In this document: positions 48,849 to 62,764 of the stretch, piece after piece
Position numbering within the stretch: position 1 is the stretch's first letter
Layout of the letters: each line of letters starts with the position of its first letter
DNA from: Coriaria nepalensis
Lineage: Eukaryota; Streptophyta; Magnoliopsida; Cucurbitales; Coriariaceae
DNA length: 64,000 bases
Assembly: GCA_027186245.1 (NCBI GenBank)
Contig: CP114481.1
Location: 46,531,501-46,595,500, forward strand
Direction of reading: 5' to 3'
Program-made: the position numbers and the translations under genes
Notes under the pieces: model-generated
Database searches by the model: none
Told to the model about the DNA's origin: nothing
The model's input: only the letters and a program-made list of their open reading frames with translations

Positions 48849-51830
48849 AAGTGTGCATTCGTTTAACCTTAAAATCATTTCAATGAGTCATTTCAACTCA
48901 ATATCTTCTTTCAAAGCAATTCGAACGAATTCTATTTTTTCAATACAAACACAAGTTTTGTGCATAACTTGCAAATGATCAATGCAAGGAAAGTGTGCAT
49001 TCGTTTAACCTTAAAATCATTTCAATGAGTCATTTCAACTCAATATCTTCTTTCAAAGCAAGTCGAACGCATTCCATTTTTGCACTACAATCACAAGTTT
49101 TGTGCATAACTTGCAAATGATCAATGCAACGAAAGTGTGCATTCGTTTAACCTTAAAATCATTTCAATGAGTCATTTCAAGTCAATATCTTCTTTCAAAG
49201 CAAGTCGAACGCATTTTATTTTTGCACTACAAACACAACTTTTGTGCATAACTTGCAAATGATCAATGCAAGGAAAGTGTGCGTTCGTTTAACCTTAAAA
49301 TCATTTCAATGAGTCATTTCAACTCAATATCTTCTTTCAAAGCAAGTCGAACGAATTTTATTTTTGCACTACAAACACAAGTTTTGTGCATAACTTGCAA
49401 ATGATCAATGCAAGGAAAGTGTGCATTCGTTTAACCTTAAAATCATTTCAATGAGTCATTTCAACTCAATATCTTCTTTCAAAGCAATTCGAACGTATTC
49501 TATTTTTTCACTACAAACACAACTTTTGTGCATAACTTGCAAATGATCAATGCAAGGAAAGTGTGCATTCGTTTAACCTTAAAATCATTTCAATGAGTCA
49601 TTTCAACTCAATATCTTCTTTCAAAGCAATTCGAACGAATTCTATTTTTTCAATACAAACACAATTTTTGTGCATAACTTGCAAATGATCAATGCAAGGA
49701 AAGTGTGCATTCGTTTAACCTTAAAATCATTTCAATGAGTCAGTCCAAGTCAATAACTTATTTCAAAGCAAGTCGAACGAATTCTATTTTTGCACTACAA
49801 ACACAAGTTTTGTGCCTAACTTGCAAATGATCAATGCAAGGAAAGTGTGCATTCGTTTAACCTTAAAATCATTTCAATGAGTCATTTCAACTCAATATCT
49901 TCTTTCAAAGCAAATCGAACGAATTTTATTTTTGCACTACAAACACAAGTTTTGTGCATAACTTGCAAATGATCAATGCAAGGAAAGTGTGCGTTCGTTT
50001 AACCTTAAAATCATTTCAATGAGTCATTTCAACTCAATATCTTCTTTCAAAGCAAGTCGAACGAATTTTATTTTTGCACTACAAACACAAGTTTTGTGCA
50101 TAACTTGCAAATGATCAATGCAAGGAAAGTGTGCATTCGTTTAACCTTAAAATCATTTCAATGAGTCATTTCAACTCAATATCTTCTTTCAAAGCAATTC
50201 GAACGTATTCTATTTTTTCACTACAAACACAACTTTTGTGCATAACTTGCAAATGATCAATGCAAGGAAAGTGTGCATTCGTTTAACCTTAAAATCATTT
50301 CAATGAGTCATTTCAACTCAATATCTTCTTTCAAAGCAATTCGAACGAATTCTATTTTTTCAATACAAACACAATTTTTGTGCCTAACTTGCAAATGATC
50401 AATGCAAGGAAAGTGTGCATTCGTTTAACCTTAAAATCATTTCAATGAGTCAGTCCAAGTCAATAACTTATTTCAAAGCAAGTCAAACGAATTCTATTTT
50501 TGCACTACAAACACAAGTTTTGTGCATAACTTGCAAATGATCAATGCAAGGAAAGTGTGCATTCGTTTAACCTTAAAATCATTTCAATGAGTCATTTCAA
50601 CTCAATATCTTCTTTCAAAGCAATTCGAACGAATTCTATTTTTTCAATACAAACACAATTTTTGTGCATAACTTGCAAATGATCAATGCAAGGAAAGTGT
50701 GCATTCGTTTAACCTTAAAATCATTTCAATGAGTCAGTCCAAGTCAATAACTTATTTCAAAGCAAGTCGAACGAATTCTATTTTTGCACTACAAACACAA
50801 GTTTTGTGCCTAACTTGCAAATGATCAATGCAAGGAAAGTGTGCATTCGTTTAACCTTAAAATCATTTCAATGAGTCATTTCAACTCAATATCTTCTTTC
50901 AAAGCAATTCGAACGAATTCTATTTTTTCACTACAAACACAACTTTTGTGCCTAACTTGCAAATGATCAATGCAAGGAAAGTGTGCATTCGTTTAACCTT
51001 AAAATCATTTCAATGAGTCATTTCAACTCAATATCTTCTTTCAAAGGAATTCGAACGAATTCTATTTTTTCAGTACAAACACAATTTTTGTGCCTAACTT
51101 GCAAATGATCAATGCAAGGAAAGTGTGCATTCGTTTAACCTTAAAATCATTTCAATGAGCAATTTCAAGTCAATAACTTATTTCAAAGCAAGTCGAACGC
51201 ATTCCATTTTTGCACTACAATCACAAGTTTTGTGCCTAACTTGCAAATGATCAATGCAACGAAAGTGTGCATTCGTTTAACCTTAAAATCATTTCAATGA
51301 GTCATTTCAAGTCAATATCTTCTTTCAAAGCAAGTCGAACGCATTTTATTTTTGCACTACAAACACAACTTTTGTGCATAACTTGCAAATGATCAATGCA
51401 AGGAAAGTGTGCGTTCGTTTAACCTTAAAATCATTTCAATGAGTCATTTCAACTCAATATCTTCTTTCAAAGCAAGTCGAACGAATTTTATTTTTGCACT
51501 ACAAACACAAGTTTTGTGCATAACTTGCAAATGATCAATGCAAGGAAAGTGTGCATTCGTTTAACCTTAAAATCATTTCAATGAGTCATTTCAACTCAAT
51601 ATCTTCTTTCAAAGCAATTCGAACGTATTCTATTTTTTCACTACAAACACAACTTTTGTGCATAACTTGCAAATGATCAATGCAAGGAAAGTGTGCATTC
51701 GTTTAACCTTAAAATCATTTCAATGAGTCATTTCAACTCAATATCTTCTTTCAAAGCAATTCGAACGAATTCTATTTTTTCAATACAAACACAATTTTTG
51801 TGCATAACTTGCAAATGATCAATGCAAGGA
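48849..51830. repeat. Domain 6 satellite, monomers 345-365
   Basis: The cycle GCGTTCG/GAATTTTATT, CGTATTC/TTCACTAC, CAATAC, type C occurs at 49275-49842, 49985-50552 and 51405-51972, at intervals of 5 and 10 monomers. Several monomers carry GTGCCTAAC with right halves that do not usually have it (50269, 50837, 51121), which suggests spread of that variant between types. No non-satellite sequence is seen. Confidence 0.68.
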
Positions 51831-54244
51831 AAGTGTGCATTCGTTTAACCTTAAAATCATTTCAATTAGTCAGTCCAAGTCAATAACTTATTTCAAAGCA
51901 AGTCAAACGAATTCTATTTTTGCACTACAAACACAAGTTTTGTGCATAACTTGCAAATGATCAATGCAAGGAAAGTGTGCATTCGTTTAACCTTAAAATC
52001 ATTTCAATGAGTCATTTCAACTCAATATCTTCTTTCAAAGCAATTCGAACGAATTCTATTTTTTCACTACAAACACAACTTTTGTGCATAACTTGCAAGT
52101 GATCAATGCAAGGAAAGTGTGCATTCGTTTAACCTTAAAATCATTTCAATGAGTCATTTCAACTCAAAATCTTCTTTCAAAGCAATTCGAACGAATTCTA
52201 TTTTTTCAGTACAAACACAATTTTTGTGCCTAACTTGCAAATGATCAATGCAAGGAAAGTGTGCATTCGTTTAACCTTAAAATCATTTCAATGAGCAATT
52301 TCAAGTCAATAACTTATTTCAAAGCAAGTCGAACGCATTCTATTTTTGCACTACAATCACAGGTTTTGTGCATAACTTGCAAATGATCAATGCAACCAAA
52401 GTGTGCATTCGTTTAACCTTAAAATCATTTCAATGAGTCATTTCAACTCAATATCTTCTTTCAAAGCAAGTCGAACGAATTTCATTTTTGCACTACAAAC
52501 ACAAGTTTTGTGCATAACTTGCAAATGATCAATGCAAGGAAAGTGTGCATTCGTTTAACCTTAAAATCATTTCAATGAGTCATTTCAACTCAATATCTTC
52601 TTTCAAAGCAATTCGAATGAATTCTATTTTTTCAATACAAACACAATTTTTGTGCATAACTTGCAAATGATCAATGCAAGGAAAGTGTGCATTCGTTTAA
52701 CCTTAAAATCATTTCAATGAGTCATTTCAACTCAATATCTTCTTTCAAAGCAATTCGAACGAATTCTATTTTTTCACTACAAACACAACTTTTGTGCATA
52801 ACTTGCAAGTGATCAATGCAAGGAAAGTGTGCATTCGTTTAACCTTAAAATCATTTCAATGAGTCATTTCAACTCAATATCTTTTTTCAAAGCAATTCGA
52901 ACGAATTCTATTTTTTCAGTACAAACACAATTTTTGTGCCTAACTTGCAAATGATCAATGCAAGGAAAGTGTGCATTCGTTTAACCTTAAAATCATTTCA
53001 ATGAGCAATTTCAAGTCAATAACTTATTTCAAAGCAAGTCGAACGCATTCTATTTTTGCACTACAATCACAAGTTTTGTGCATAACTTGCAAATGATCAA
53101 TGCAACGAAAGTGTGCATTCGTTTAACCTTAAAATCATTTCAATGAGTCATTTCAAGTCAATATCTTCTTTCAAAGCAAGTCGAACGCATTTTATTTTTG
53201 CACTACAAACACAACTTTTGTGCATAACTTGCAAATGATCAATGCAAGGAAAGTGTGCATTCGTTTAACCTTAAAATCATTTCAATGAGTCATTTCAACT
53301 CAATATCTTCTTTCAAAGCAAGTCGAACGAAATTTATTTTTGCACTACAAACACAACTTTTGTGCATAACTTGCAAATGATCAATGCAAGGAAAGTGTGC
53401 ATTCGTTTAACCTTAAAATCATTTCAATGAGTCATTTCAACTCAATATCTTCTTTCAAAGCAATTCGAACGAATTCTATTTTTTCAGTACAAACACAATT
53501 TTTGTGCCTAACTTGCAAATGATCAATGCAAGGAAAGTGTGCATTCGTTTAACCTTAAAATCATTTCAATGAGTCATTTCAACTCAATATCTTCTTTCAA
53601 AGCAATTCGAACGAATTCAATTTATGCACTACAAACACAAGTTTTGTGCATAACTTGCAAATGATCAATGCAACGAAAGTGTGCATTCGTTTAACCTTAA
53701 AATCATTTCAATGAGTCATTTCAAGTCAATATCTTCTTTCAAAGCAAGTCGAACGCATTTTATTTTTGCACTACAAACACAACTTTTGTGCATAACTTGC
53801 AAATGATCAATGCAAGGAAAGTGTGCATTCGTTTAACCTTAAAATCATTGCAATGAGTCATTTCAACTCAATATCTTCTTTCAAAGCAAGTCGAACGAAT
53901 TTTATTTTTGCACTACAAACACAAGTTTTGTGCATAACTTGCAAATGATCAATGCAAGGAAAGTGTGCATTCGTTTAACCTTAAAATCATTTCAATGAGT
54001 CATTTCAACTCAATATCTTCTTTCAAAGCAATTCGAACGAATTCTATTTTTTCAGTACAAACACAATTTTTGTGCCTAACTTGCAAATGATCAATGCAAG
54101 GAAAGTGTGCATTCGTTTAACCTTAAAATCATTTCAATGAGCAATTTCAAGTCAATAACTTATTTCAAAGCAAGTCGAACGCATTCTATTTTTGCACTAC
54201 AATCACAAGTTTTGTGCATAACTTGCAAATGATCAATGCAACGA
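51831..54244. repeat. 27-monomer-spaced block, copy 1 (17 monomers)
   Basis: Monomers 366-382 match monomers 393-409 in order and in private changes, offset 3834 bp. Shared markers are CAATTAGTCAGTCC (51863 and 55697), CACAGGTTTTG (52359 and 56193), GAATGAATTC (52615 and 56449) and ATCTTTTTTCAAAG (near 52878 and 56712). They differ by isolated substitutions such as AATTTATGC (53620) and ATCATTGCAATG (53845), present only here. Confidence 0.88.
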
Positions 54245-55664
54245 AAGTGTGCATTCGTTTAACCTTAAAATCATTTCAATGAGTCATTTCAAGTCAATAT
54301 CTTCTTTCAAAGCAATTCGAACGAATTCTATTTTTGCACTACAAACACAAGTTTTGTGCCTAACTTGCAAATGATCAATGCAACGAAAGTGTGCATTCGT
54401 TTAACCTTAAAATCATTTCAATGAGTCATTTCAAGTCAATATCTTCTTTCAAAGCAAGTCGAACGCATTTTATTTTTGCACTACAAACACAACTTTTGTG
54501 CATAACTTGCAAATGATCAATGCAAGGAAAGTGTGCGTTCGTTTAACCTTAAAATCATTTCAATGAGTCATTTCAACTCAATATCTTCTTTCAAAGCAAT
54601 TCGAACGAATTCTATTTTTTCACTACAAACACAACTTTTGTGCATAACTTGCAAATGATCAATGCAAGGAAAGTGTGCATTCGTTTAACCTTAAAATCAT
54701 TTCAATGAGTCATTTCAACTCAATATCTTCTTTGAAAGCAATTCGAACGAATTCTATTTTTTCAATACAAACACAATTTTTGTGCATAACTTGCAAATGA
54801 TCAATGCAAGGAAAGTGTGCATTCGTTTAACCTTAAAATCATTTCAATTAGTCAGTCCAAGTCAATAACTTATTTCAAAGCAAGTCAAACGAATTCTATT
54901 TTTGCACTACAAACACAAGTTTTGTGCATAACTTGCAAATGATCAATGCAAGGAAAGTGTGCATTCGTTTAACCTTAAAATCATTTCAATGAGTCATTTC
55001 AACTCAATATCTTCTTTCAAAGCAATTCGAACGAATTCTATTTTTTCACTACAAACACAACTTTTGTGCATAACTTGCAAGTGATCAATGCAAGGAAAGT
55101 GTGCATTCGTTTAACCTTAAAATCATTTCAATGAGTCATTTCAACTCAAAATCTTCTTTCAAAGCAATTCGAACGAATTCTATTTTTTCAGTACAAACAC
55201 AATTTTTGTGCCTAACTTGCAAATGATCAATGCAACGAAAGTGTGCATTCGTTTAACCTTAAAATCATTTCAATGAGTCATTTCAACTCAATATCTTCTT
55301 TCAAAGCAAGTCGAACGAATTTTATTTTTGCACTACAAACACAAGTTTTGTGCATAACTTGCAAATGATCAATGCAAGGAAAGTGTGCATTCGTTTAACC
55401 TTAAAATCATTTCAATGAGTCATTTCAACTCAATATCTTCTTTCAAAGCAATTCGAACGTATTCTATTTTTTCACTACAAACACAACTTTTGTGCATAAC
55501 TTGCAAATGATCAATGCAAGGAAAGTGTGCATTCGTTTAACCTTAAAATCATTTCAATGAGTCATTTCAACTCAATATCTTCTTTGAAAGCAATTCGAAC
55601 GAATTCTATTTTTTCAATACAAACACAATTTTTGTGCATAACTTGCAAATGATCAATGCAAGGA
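54245..55664. repeat. Spacer part of the 27-monomer unit with a six-monomer repeat
   Basis: Monomers 386-389 (54671-55238) and 392-395 (55523-56090) repeat at 852 bp. TCTTTGAAAGC (54729 and 55581) and CAATTAGTCAGTCC (54845 and 55697) mark both. The CAGTAC monomer at 55097-55238 ends in GCAACG rather than the usual GCAAGG and continues directly into GAATTTTATT, skipping the CACAGGTTTTG monomer. Confidence 0.8.
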
Positions 55665-58078
55665 AAGTGTGCATTCGTTTAACCTTAAAATCATTTCAAT
55701 TAGTCAGTCCAAGTCAATAACTTATTTCAAAGCAAGTCAAACGAATTCTATTTTTGCACTACAAACACAAGTTTTGTGCATAACTTGCAAATGATCAATG
55801 CAAGGAAAGTGTGCATTCGTTTAACCTTAAAATCATTTCAATGAGTCATTTCAACTCAATATCTTCTTTCAAAGCAATTCGAACGAATTCTATTTTTTCA
55901 CTACAAACACAACTTTTGTGCATAACTTGCAAGTGATCAATGCAAGGAAAGTGTGCATTCGTTTAACCTTAAAATCATTTCAATGAGTCATTTCAACTCA
56001 AAATCTTCTTTCAAAGCAATTCGAACGAATTCTATTTTTTCAGTACAAACACAATTTTTGTGCCTAACTTGCAAATGATCAATGCAAGGAAAGTGTGCAT
56101 TCGTTTAACCTTAAAATCATTTCAATGAGCAATTTCAAGTCAATAACTTATTTCAAAGCAAGTCGAACGCATTCTATTTTTGCACTACAATCACAGGTTT
56201 TGTGCATAACTTGCAAATGATCAATGCAACCAAAGTGTGCATTCGTTTAACCTTAAAATCATTTCAATGAGTCATTTCAACTCAATATCTTCTTTCAAAG
56301 CAAGTCGAACGAATTTCATTTTTGCACTACAAACACAAGTTTTGTGCATAACTTGCAAATGATCAATGCAAGGAAAGTGTGCATTCGTTTAACCTTAAAA
56401 TCATTTCAATGAGTCATTTCAACTCAATATCTTCTTTCAAAGCAATTCGAATGAATTCTATTTTTTCAATACAAACACAATTTTTGTGCATAACTTGCAA
56501 ATGATCAATGCAAGGAAAGTGTGCATTCGTTTAACCTTAAAATCATTTCAATGAGTCATTTCAACTCAATATCTTCTTTCAAAGCAATTCGAACGAATTC
56601 TATTTTTTCACTACAAACACAACTTTTGTGCATAACTTGCAAGTGATCAATGCAAGGAAAGTGTGCATTCGTTTAACCTTAAAATCATTTCAATGAGTCA
56701 TTTCAACTCAATATCTTTTTTCAAAGCAATTCGAACGAATTCTATTTTTTCAGTACAAACACAATTTTTGTGCCTAACTTGCAAATGATCAATGCAAGGA
56801 AAGTGTGCATTCGTTTAACCTTAAAATCATTTCAATGAGCAATTTCAAGTCAATAACTTATTTCAAAGCAAGTCGAACGCATTCTATTTTTGCACTACAA
56901 TCACAAGTTTTGTGCATAACTTGCAAATGATCAATGCAACGAAAGTGTGCATTCGTTTAACCTTAAAATCATTTCAATGAGTCATTTCAAGTCAATATCT
57001 TCTTTCAAAGCAAGTCGAACGCATTTTATTTTTGCACTACAAACACAACTTTTGTGCATAACTTGCAAATGATCAATGCAAGGAAAGTGTGCATTCGTTT
57101 AACCTTAAAATCATTTCAATGAGTCATTTCAACTCAATATCTTCTTTCAAAGCAAGTCGAACGAAATTTATTTTTGCACTACAAACACAACTTTTGTGCA
57201 TAACTTGCAAATGATCAATGCAAGGAAAGTGTGCATTCGTTTAACCTTAAAATCATTTCAATGAGTCATTTCAACTCAATATCTTCTTTCAAAGCAATTC
57301 GAACGAATTCTATTTTTTCAGTACAAACACAATTTTTGTGCCTAACTTGCAAATGATCAATGCAAGGAAAGTGTGCATTCGTTTAACCTTAAAATCATTT
57401 CAATGAGTCATTTCAACTCAATATCTTCTTTCAAAGCAATTCGAACGAATTCAATTTTTGCACTACAAACACAAGTTTTGTGCATAACTTGCAAATGATC
57501 AATGCAACGAAAGTGTGCATTCGTTTAACCTTAAAATCATTTCAATGAGTCATTTCAAGTCAATATCTTCTTTCAAAGCAAGTCGAACGCATTTTATTTT
57601 TGCACTACAAACACAACTTTTGTGCATAACTTGCAAATGATCAATGCAAGGAAAGTGTGCATTCGTTTAACCTTAAAATCATTTCAATGAGTCATTTCAA
57701 CTCAATATCTTCTTTCAAAGCAAGTCGAACGAATTTTATTTTTGCACTACAAACACAAGTTTTGTGCATAACTTGCAAATGATCAATGCAAGGAAAGTGT
57801 GCATTCGTTTAACCTTAAAATCATTTCAATGAGTCATTTCAACTCAATATCTTCTTTCAAAGCAATTCGAACGAATTCTATTTTTTCAGTACAAACACAA
57901 TTTTTGTGCCTAACTTGCAAATGATCAATGCAAGGAAAGTGTGCATTCGTTTAACCTTAAAATCATTTCAATGAGCAATTTCAAGTCAATAACTTATTTC
58001 AAAGCAAGTCGAACGCATTCTATTTTTGCACTACAATCACAAGTTTTGTGCATAACTTGCAAATGATCAATGCAACGA
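55665..58078. repeat. 27-monomer-spaced block, copy 2 (17 monomers)
   Basis: Monomers 393-409 repeat 51831-54244 at a distance of 3834 bp: type C with ATTAGTC, TTCACTAC/GCAAGTG, AACTCAAAATC, B with CACAGGTTTTG, GAATTTCATT, GAATGAATTC, TTCACTAC/GCAAGTG, ATCTTTTTTC, B, TTTCAAGTC, GAAATTTATT, CAGTAC, AATTCAATTT, TTTCAAGTC, GAATTTTATT, CAGTAC, B. After this the copies diverge: the next monomer is AATTCG type in copy 1 but GCATTTTATT type here. Confidence 0.88.
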
Positions 58079-59072
58079 AAGTGTGCATTCGTTTAACCTT
58101 AAAATCATTTCAATGAGTCATTTCAAGTCAATATCTTCTTTCAAAGCAAGTCGAACGCATTTTATTTTTGCACTACAAACACAACTTTTGTGCATAACTT
58201 GCAAATGATCAATGCAAGGAAAGTGTGCATTCGTTTAACCTTAAAATCATTTCAATGAGTCATTTCAACTCAATATCTTCTTTCAAAGCGAGTCGAACGA
58301 ATTATATTCTTGCACTACAAACACAAGTTTTGTGCATAACTTGCAAATGATCAATGCAAGGAAAGTGTGCATTCGTTTAACCTTAAAATCATTTCAATGA
58401 GTCATTTCAACTCAATATCTTCTTTCAAAGCAAGTCGAACGAATTTTATTTTTGCACTACAAACACAAGTTTTGTGCATAACTTGCAAATGATCAATGCA
58501 AGGAAAGTGTGCATTCGTTTAACCTTAAAATCATTTCAATGAGTCATTTCAACTCAATATCTTCTTTCAAAGCAATTCGAACGAATTCTATTTTTTCAAT
58601 TCGAACACAACTTTTGTGCATAACTTGCAAATGATCAATGCAAGGAAAGTGTGCATTCGTTTAACCGTAAAATCATTTGAATGAGTCATTTCAACTCAAT
58701 ATCTTCTTTCAAAGCAATTCGACCGAATTCTATTTTTTCAGTACAAACACAATTTTTGTGCCTAACTTGCAAATGATCAATGCAAGGAAAGTGTGCATTC
58801 GTTTAACCTTAAAATCATTTCAATGAGTCATTTCAACTCAATATCTTCTTTCAAAGCAATTCGAACGAATTCAATTTTTGCACTACAAACACAAGTTTTG
58901 TGCATAAGTTGCAAATGATCAATGCAAGAAAAGTGTGCATTCGTTTAACCTTAAAATCATTTCAATGAGTCATTTCAAGTCAATATCTTCTTTCAAAGCA
59001 AGTCGAACGCATTTTATTTTTGCACTACAAACACAACTTTTGTGCATAACTTGCAAATGATCAATGCAAGGA
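58079..59072. repeat. Seven-monomer block repeated at the end of the window
   Basis: Monomers 410-416 hold TTTCAAGTC, GCGAG with TATTCTTGC, GAATTTTATT, TTCAATTCGAACAC, CATTTGAATG/CAGTAC, AATTCAATTT/CATAAG and TTTCAAGTC. The first six recur 5112 bp (36 monomers) downstream at 63191-64000: GCGAGTCG at 58288 and 63400, TTCGAACACAAC at about 58600 and 63712. Part of the order also matches domain 1 (compare 5397-6390). Confidence 0.82.
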
Positions 59073-60918
59073 AAGTGTGCATTCGTTTAACCTTAAAATC
59101 ATTTCAATGAGTCATTTCAACTCAATATCTTCTTTCAAAGCAAGTCGAACGAATTTTATTTTTGCACTACAAACACAAGTTTTGTGCATAACGTGCAAAT
59201 GATCAATGCAAGGAAAGTGTGCATTCGTTTAACCTTAAAATCATTTCAATGAGTCATTTCAACTCAATATCTTCTTTCAAAGCAATTCGAACGAATTCTA
59301 TTTTTTCAATACAAACACAATTTTTGTGCATAACTTGCAAATGATCAATGCAAGGAAAGTGTGCATTCGTTTAACCTTAAAATCATTTCAATGAGTCATT
59401 TCAACTCAATATCTTCTTTCAAAGCAATTCGAACGAATTCTATTTTTTCAGTACAAACACAATTTTTGTGCCTAACTTGCAAATGATCAATGCAAGGAAA
59501 GTGTGCATTCGTTTAACCTTAAAATCATTTCAATGAGCAATTTCAAGTCAATAACTTATTTCAAAGCAAGTCGAACGCATTCTATTTTTGCACTACAATC
59601 ACAGGTTTTGTGCATAACTTGCAAATGATCAATGCAACCAAAGTGTGCATTCGTTTAACCTTAAAATCATTTCAATGAGTCATTTCAAGTCAATATCTTC
59701 TTTCAAAGCAAGTCGAACGCATTTTATTTTTGCACTACAAAGACAAGTTTTGTGCATAACTTGCAAATGATCAATGCAAGGAAAGTGTGCATTCGTTTAA
59801 CCTTAAAATCATTTCAATGAGTCATTTCAACTCAATATCTTCTTTCAAAGCAAGTCGAACGAAATTTATTTTTGCACTACAAACACAACTTTTGTGCATA
59901 ACTTGCAAATGATCAATGCAAGGAAAGTGTGCATTCGTTTAACCTTAAAATCATTTCAATGAGTCATTTCAACTCAATATCTTCTTTCAAAGCAATTCGA
60001 ACGAATTCTATTTTTTCAGTACAAACACAATTTTTGTGCCTAACTTGCAAATGATCAATGCAAGGAAAGTGTGCATTCGTTTAACCTTAAAATCATTTCA
60101 ATGAGTCATTTCAACTCAATATCTTCTTTCAAAGCAATTCGAACGAATTCAATTTTTGCACTACAAACACAAGTTTTGTGCATAACTTGCAAATGATCAA
60201 TGCAACGAAAGTGTGCATTCGTTTAACCTTAAAATCATTTCAATGAGTCATTTCAAGTCAATATCTTCTTTCAAAGCAAGTCGAACGCATTTTATTTTTG
60301 CACTACAAACACAACTTTTGTGCATAACTTGCAAATGATCAATGCAAGGAAAGTGTGCATTCGTTTAACCTTAAAATCATTTCAATGAGTCATTTCAACT
60401 CAATATCTTCTTTCAAAGCAAGTCGAACGAATTTTATTTTTGCACTACAAACACAAGTTTTGTGCATAACTTGCAAATGATCAATGCAAGGAAAGTGTGC
60501 ATTCGTTTAACCTTAAAATCATTTCAATGAGTCATTTCAACTCAATATCTTCTTTCAAAGCAATTCGAACGAATTCTATTTTTTCAGTACAAACACAATT
60601 TTTGTGCCTAACTTGCAAATGATCAATGCAAGGAAAGTGTGCATTCGTTTAACCTTAAAATCATTTCAATGAGCAATTTCAAGTCAATAACTTATTTCAA
60701 AGCAAGTCGAACGCATTCTATTTTTGCACTACAATCACAAGTTTTGTGCATAACTTGCAAATGATCAATGCAACGAAAGTGTGCATTCGTTTAACCATAA
60801 AATCATTTCAATGAGTCATTTCAAGTCAATAGCTTCTTTCAAAGCAAGTCGAACGCATTTTATTTTTGCACTACAAACACAACTTTTGTGCATAACTTGC
60901 AAATGATCAATGCAAGGA
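59073..60918. repeat. 13-monomer HOR (1846 bp), copy 1
   Basis: Order: GAATTTTATT with CATAACGTGC; CAATAC; CAGTAC; B with CACAGGTTTTG/GCAACC; TTTCAAGTC with CAAAGACAAG; GAAATTTATT; CAGTAC; AATTCAATTT/GCAACG; TTTCAAGTC; GAATTTTATT; CAGTAC; B; ACCATAAAATC with AATAGCTTC. Markers ACGTGC, CACAGG and ACCATA recur exactly 1846 bp later. Confidence 0.9.
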
Positions 60919-62764
60919 AAGTGTGCATTCGTTTAACCTTAAAATCATTTCAATGAGTCATTTCAACTCAATATCTTCTTTCAAAGCAAGTCGAACGAAT
61001 TTTATTTTTGCACTACAAACACAAGTTTTGTGCATAACGTGCAAATGATCAATGCAAGGAAAGTGTGCATTCGTTTAACCTTAAAATCATTTCAATGAGT
61101 CATTTCAACTCAATATCTTCTTTCAAAGCAATTCGAACGAATTCTATTTTTTCAATACAAACACAATTTTTGTGCATAACTTGCAAATGATCAATGCAAG
61201 GAAAGTGTGCATTCGTTTAACCTTAAAATCATTTCAATGAGTCATTTCAACTCAATATCTTCTTTCAAAGCAATTCGAACGAATTCTATTTTTTCAGTAC
61301 AAACACAATTTTTGTGCCTAACTTGCAAATGATCAATGCAAGGAAAGTGTGCATTCGTTTAACCTTAAAATCATTTCAATGAGCAATTTCAAGTCAATAA
61401 CTTATTTCAAAGCAAGTCGAATGCATTCTATTTTTGCACTACAATCACAGGTTTTGTGCATAACTTGCAAATGATCAATGCAACCAAAGTGTGCATTCGT
61501 TTAACCTTAAAATCATTTCAATTAGTCATTTCAAGTCAATATCTTCTTTCAAAGCAAGTCGAACGCATTTTATTTTTGCACTACAAAGACAACTTTTGTG
61601 CATAACTTGCAAATGATCAATGCAAGGAAAGTGTGCATTCGTTTAACCTTAAAATCATTTCAATGAGTCATGTCAACTCAATATCTTCTTTCAAAGCAAG
61701 TCGAACGAAATTTATTTTTGCACTACAAAAACAACTTTTGTGCATAACTTGCAAATGATCAATGCAAGGAAAGTGTGCATTCGTTTAACCTTAAAATCAT
61801 TTCAATGAGTCATTTCAACTCAATATCTTCTTTCAAAGCAATTCGAACGAATTCTATTTTTTCAGTACAAACACAATTTTTGTGCCTAACTTGCAAATGA
61901 TCAATGCAAGGAAAGTGTGCATTCGTTTAACCTTAAAATCATTTCAATGAGTCATTTCAACTCAATATCTTCTTTCAAAGCAATTCGAACGAATTCAATT
62001 TTTGCACTACAAACACAAGTTTTGTGCATAACTTGCAAATGATCAATGCAACGAAAGTGTGCATTCGTTTAACCTTAAAATCATTTCAATGAGTCATTTC
62101 AAGTCAATATCTTCTTTCAAAGCAAGTCGAACGCATTTTATTTTTGCACTACAAACACAACTTTTGTGCATAACTTGCAAATGATCAATGCAAGGAAAGT
62201 GTGCATTCGTTTAACCTTAAAATCATTTCAATGAGTCATTTCAACTCAATATCTTCTTTCAAAGCAAGTCGAACGAATTTTATTTTTGCACTACAAACAC
62301 AAGTTTTGTGCATAACTTGCAAATAATCAATGCAAGGAAAGTGTGCATTCGTTTAACCTTAAAATCATTTCAATGAGTCATTTCAACTCAATATCTTCTT
62401 TCAAAGCAATTCGAACGAATTCTATTTTTTCAGTACAAACACAATTTTTGTGCCTAACTTGCAAATGATCAATGCAAGGAAAGTGTGCATTCGTTTAACC
62501 TTAAAATCATTTCAATGAGCAATTTCAAGTCAATAACTTATTTCAAAGCAAGTCGAACGCATTCTATTTTTGCACTACAATCACAAGTTTTGTGCATAAC
62601 TTGCAAATGATCAATGCAACGAAAGTGTGCATTCGTTTAACCATAAAATCATTTCAATGAGTCATTTCAAGTCAATAGCTTCTTTCAAAGCAAGTCGAAC
62701 GCATTTTATTTTTGCACTACAAACACAACTTTTGTGCATAACTTGCAAATGATCAATGCAAGGA
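60919..62764. repeat. 13-monomer HOR (1846 bp), copy 2
   Basis: It repeats 59073-60918 monomer for monomer. Private substitutions here include GAATGCATTC (61419), CAATTAGTCATTTC (61520), GTCATGTCAAC (61668), ACAAAAACAAC (61726) and AAATAATCAATG (62323). The low number of differences suggests a recent duplication. Confidence 0.9.
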
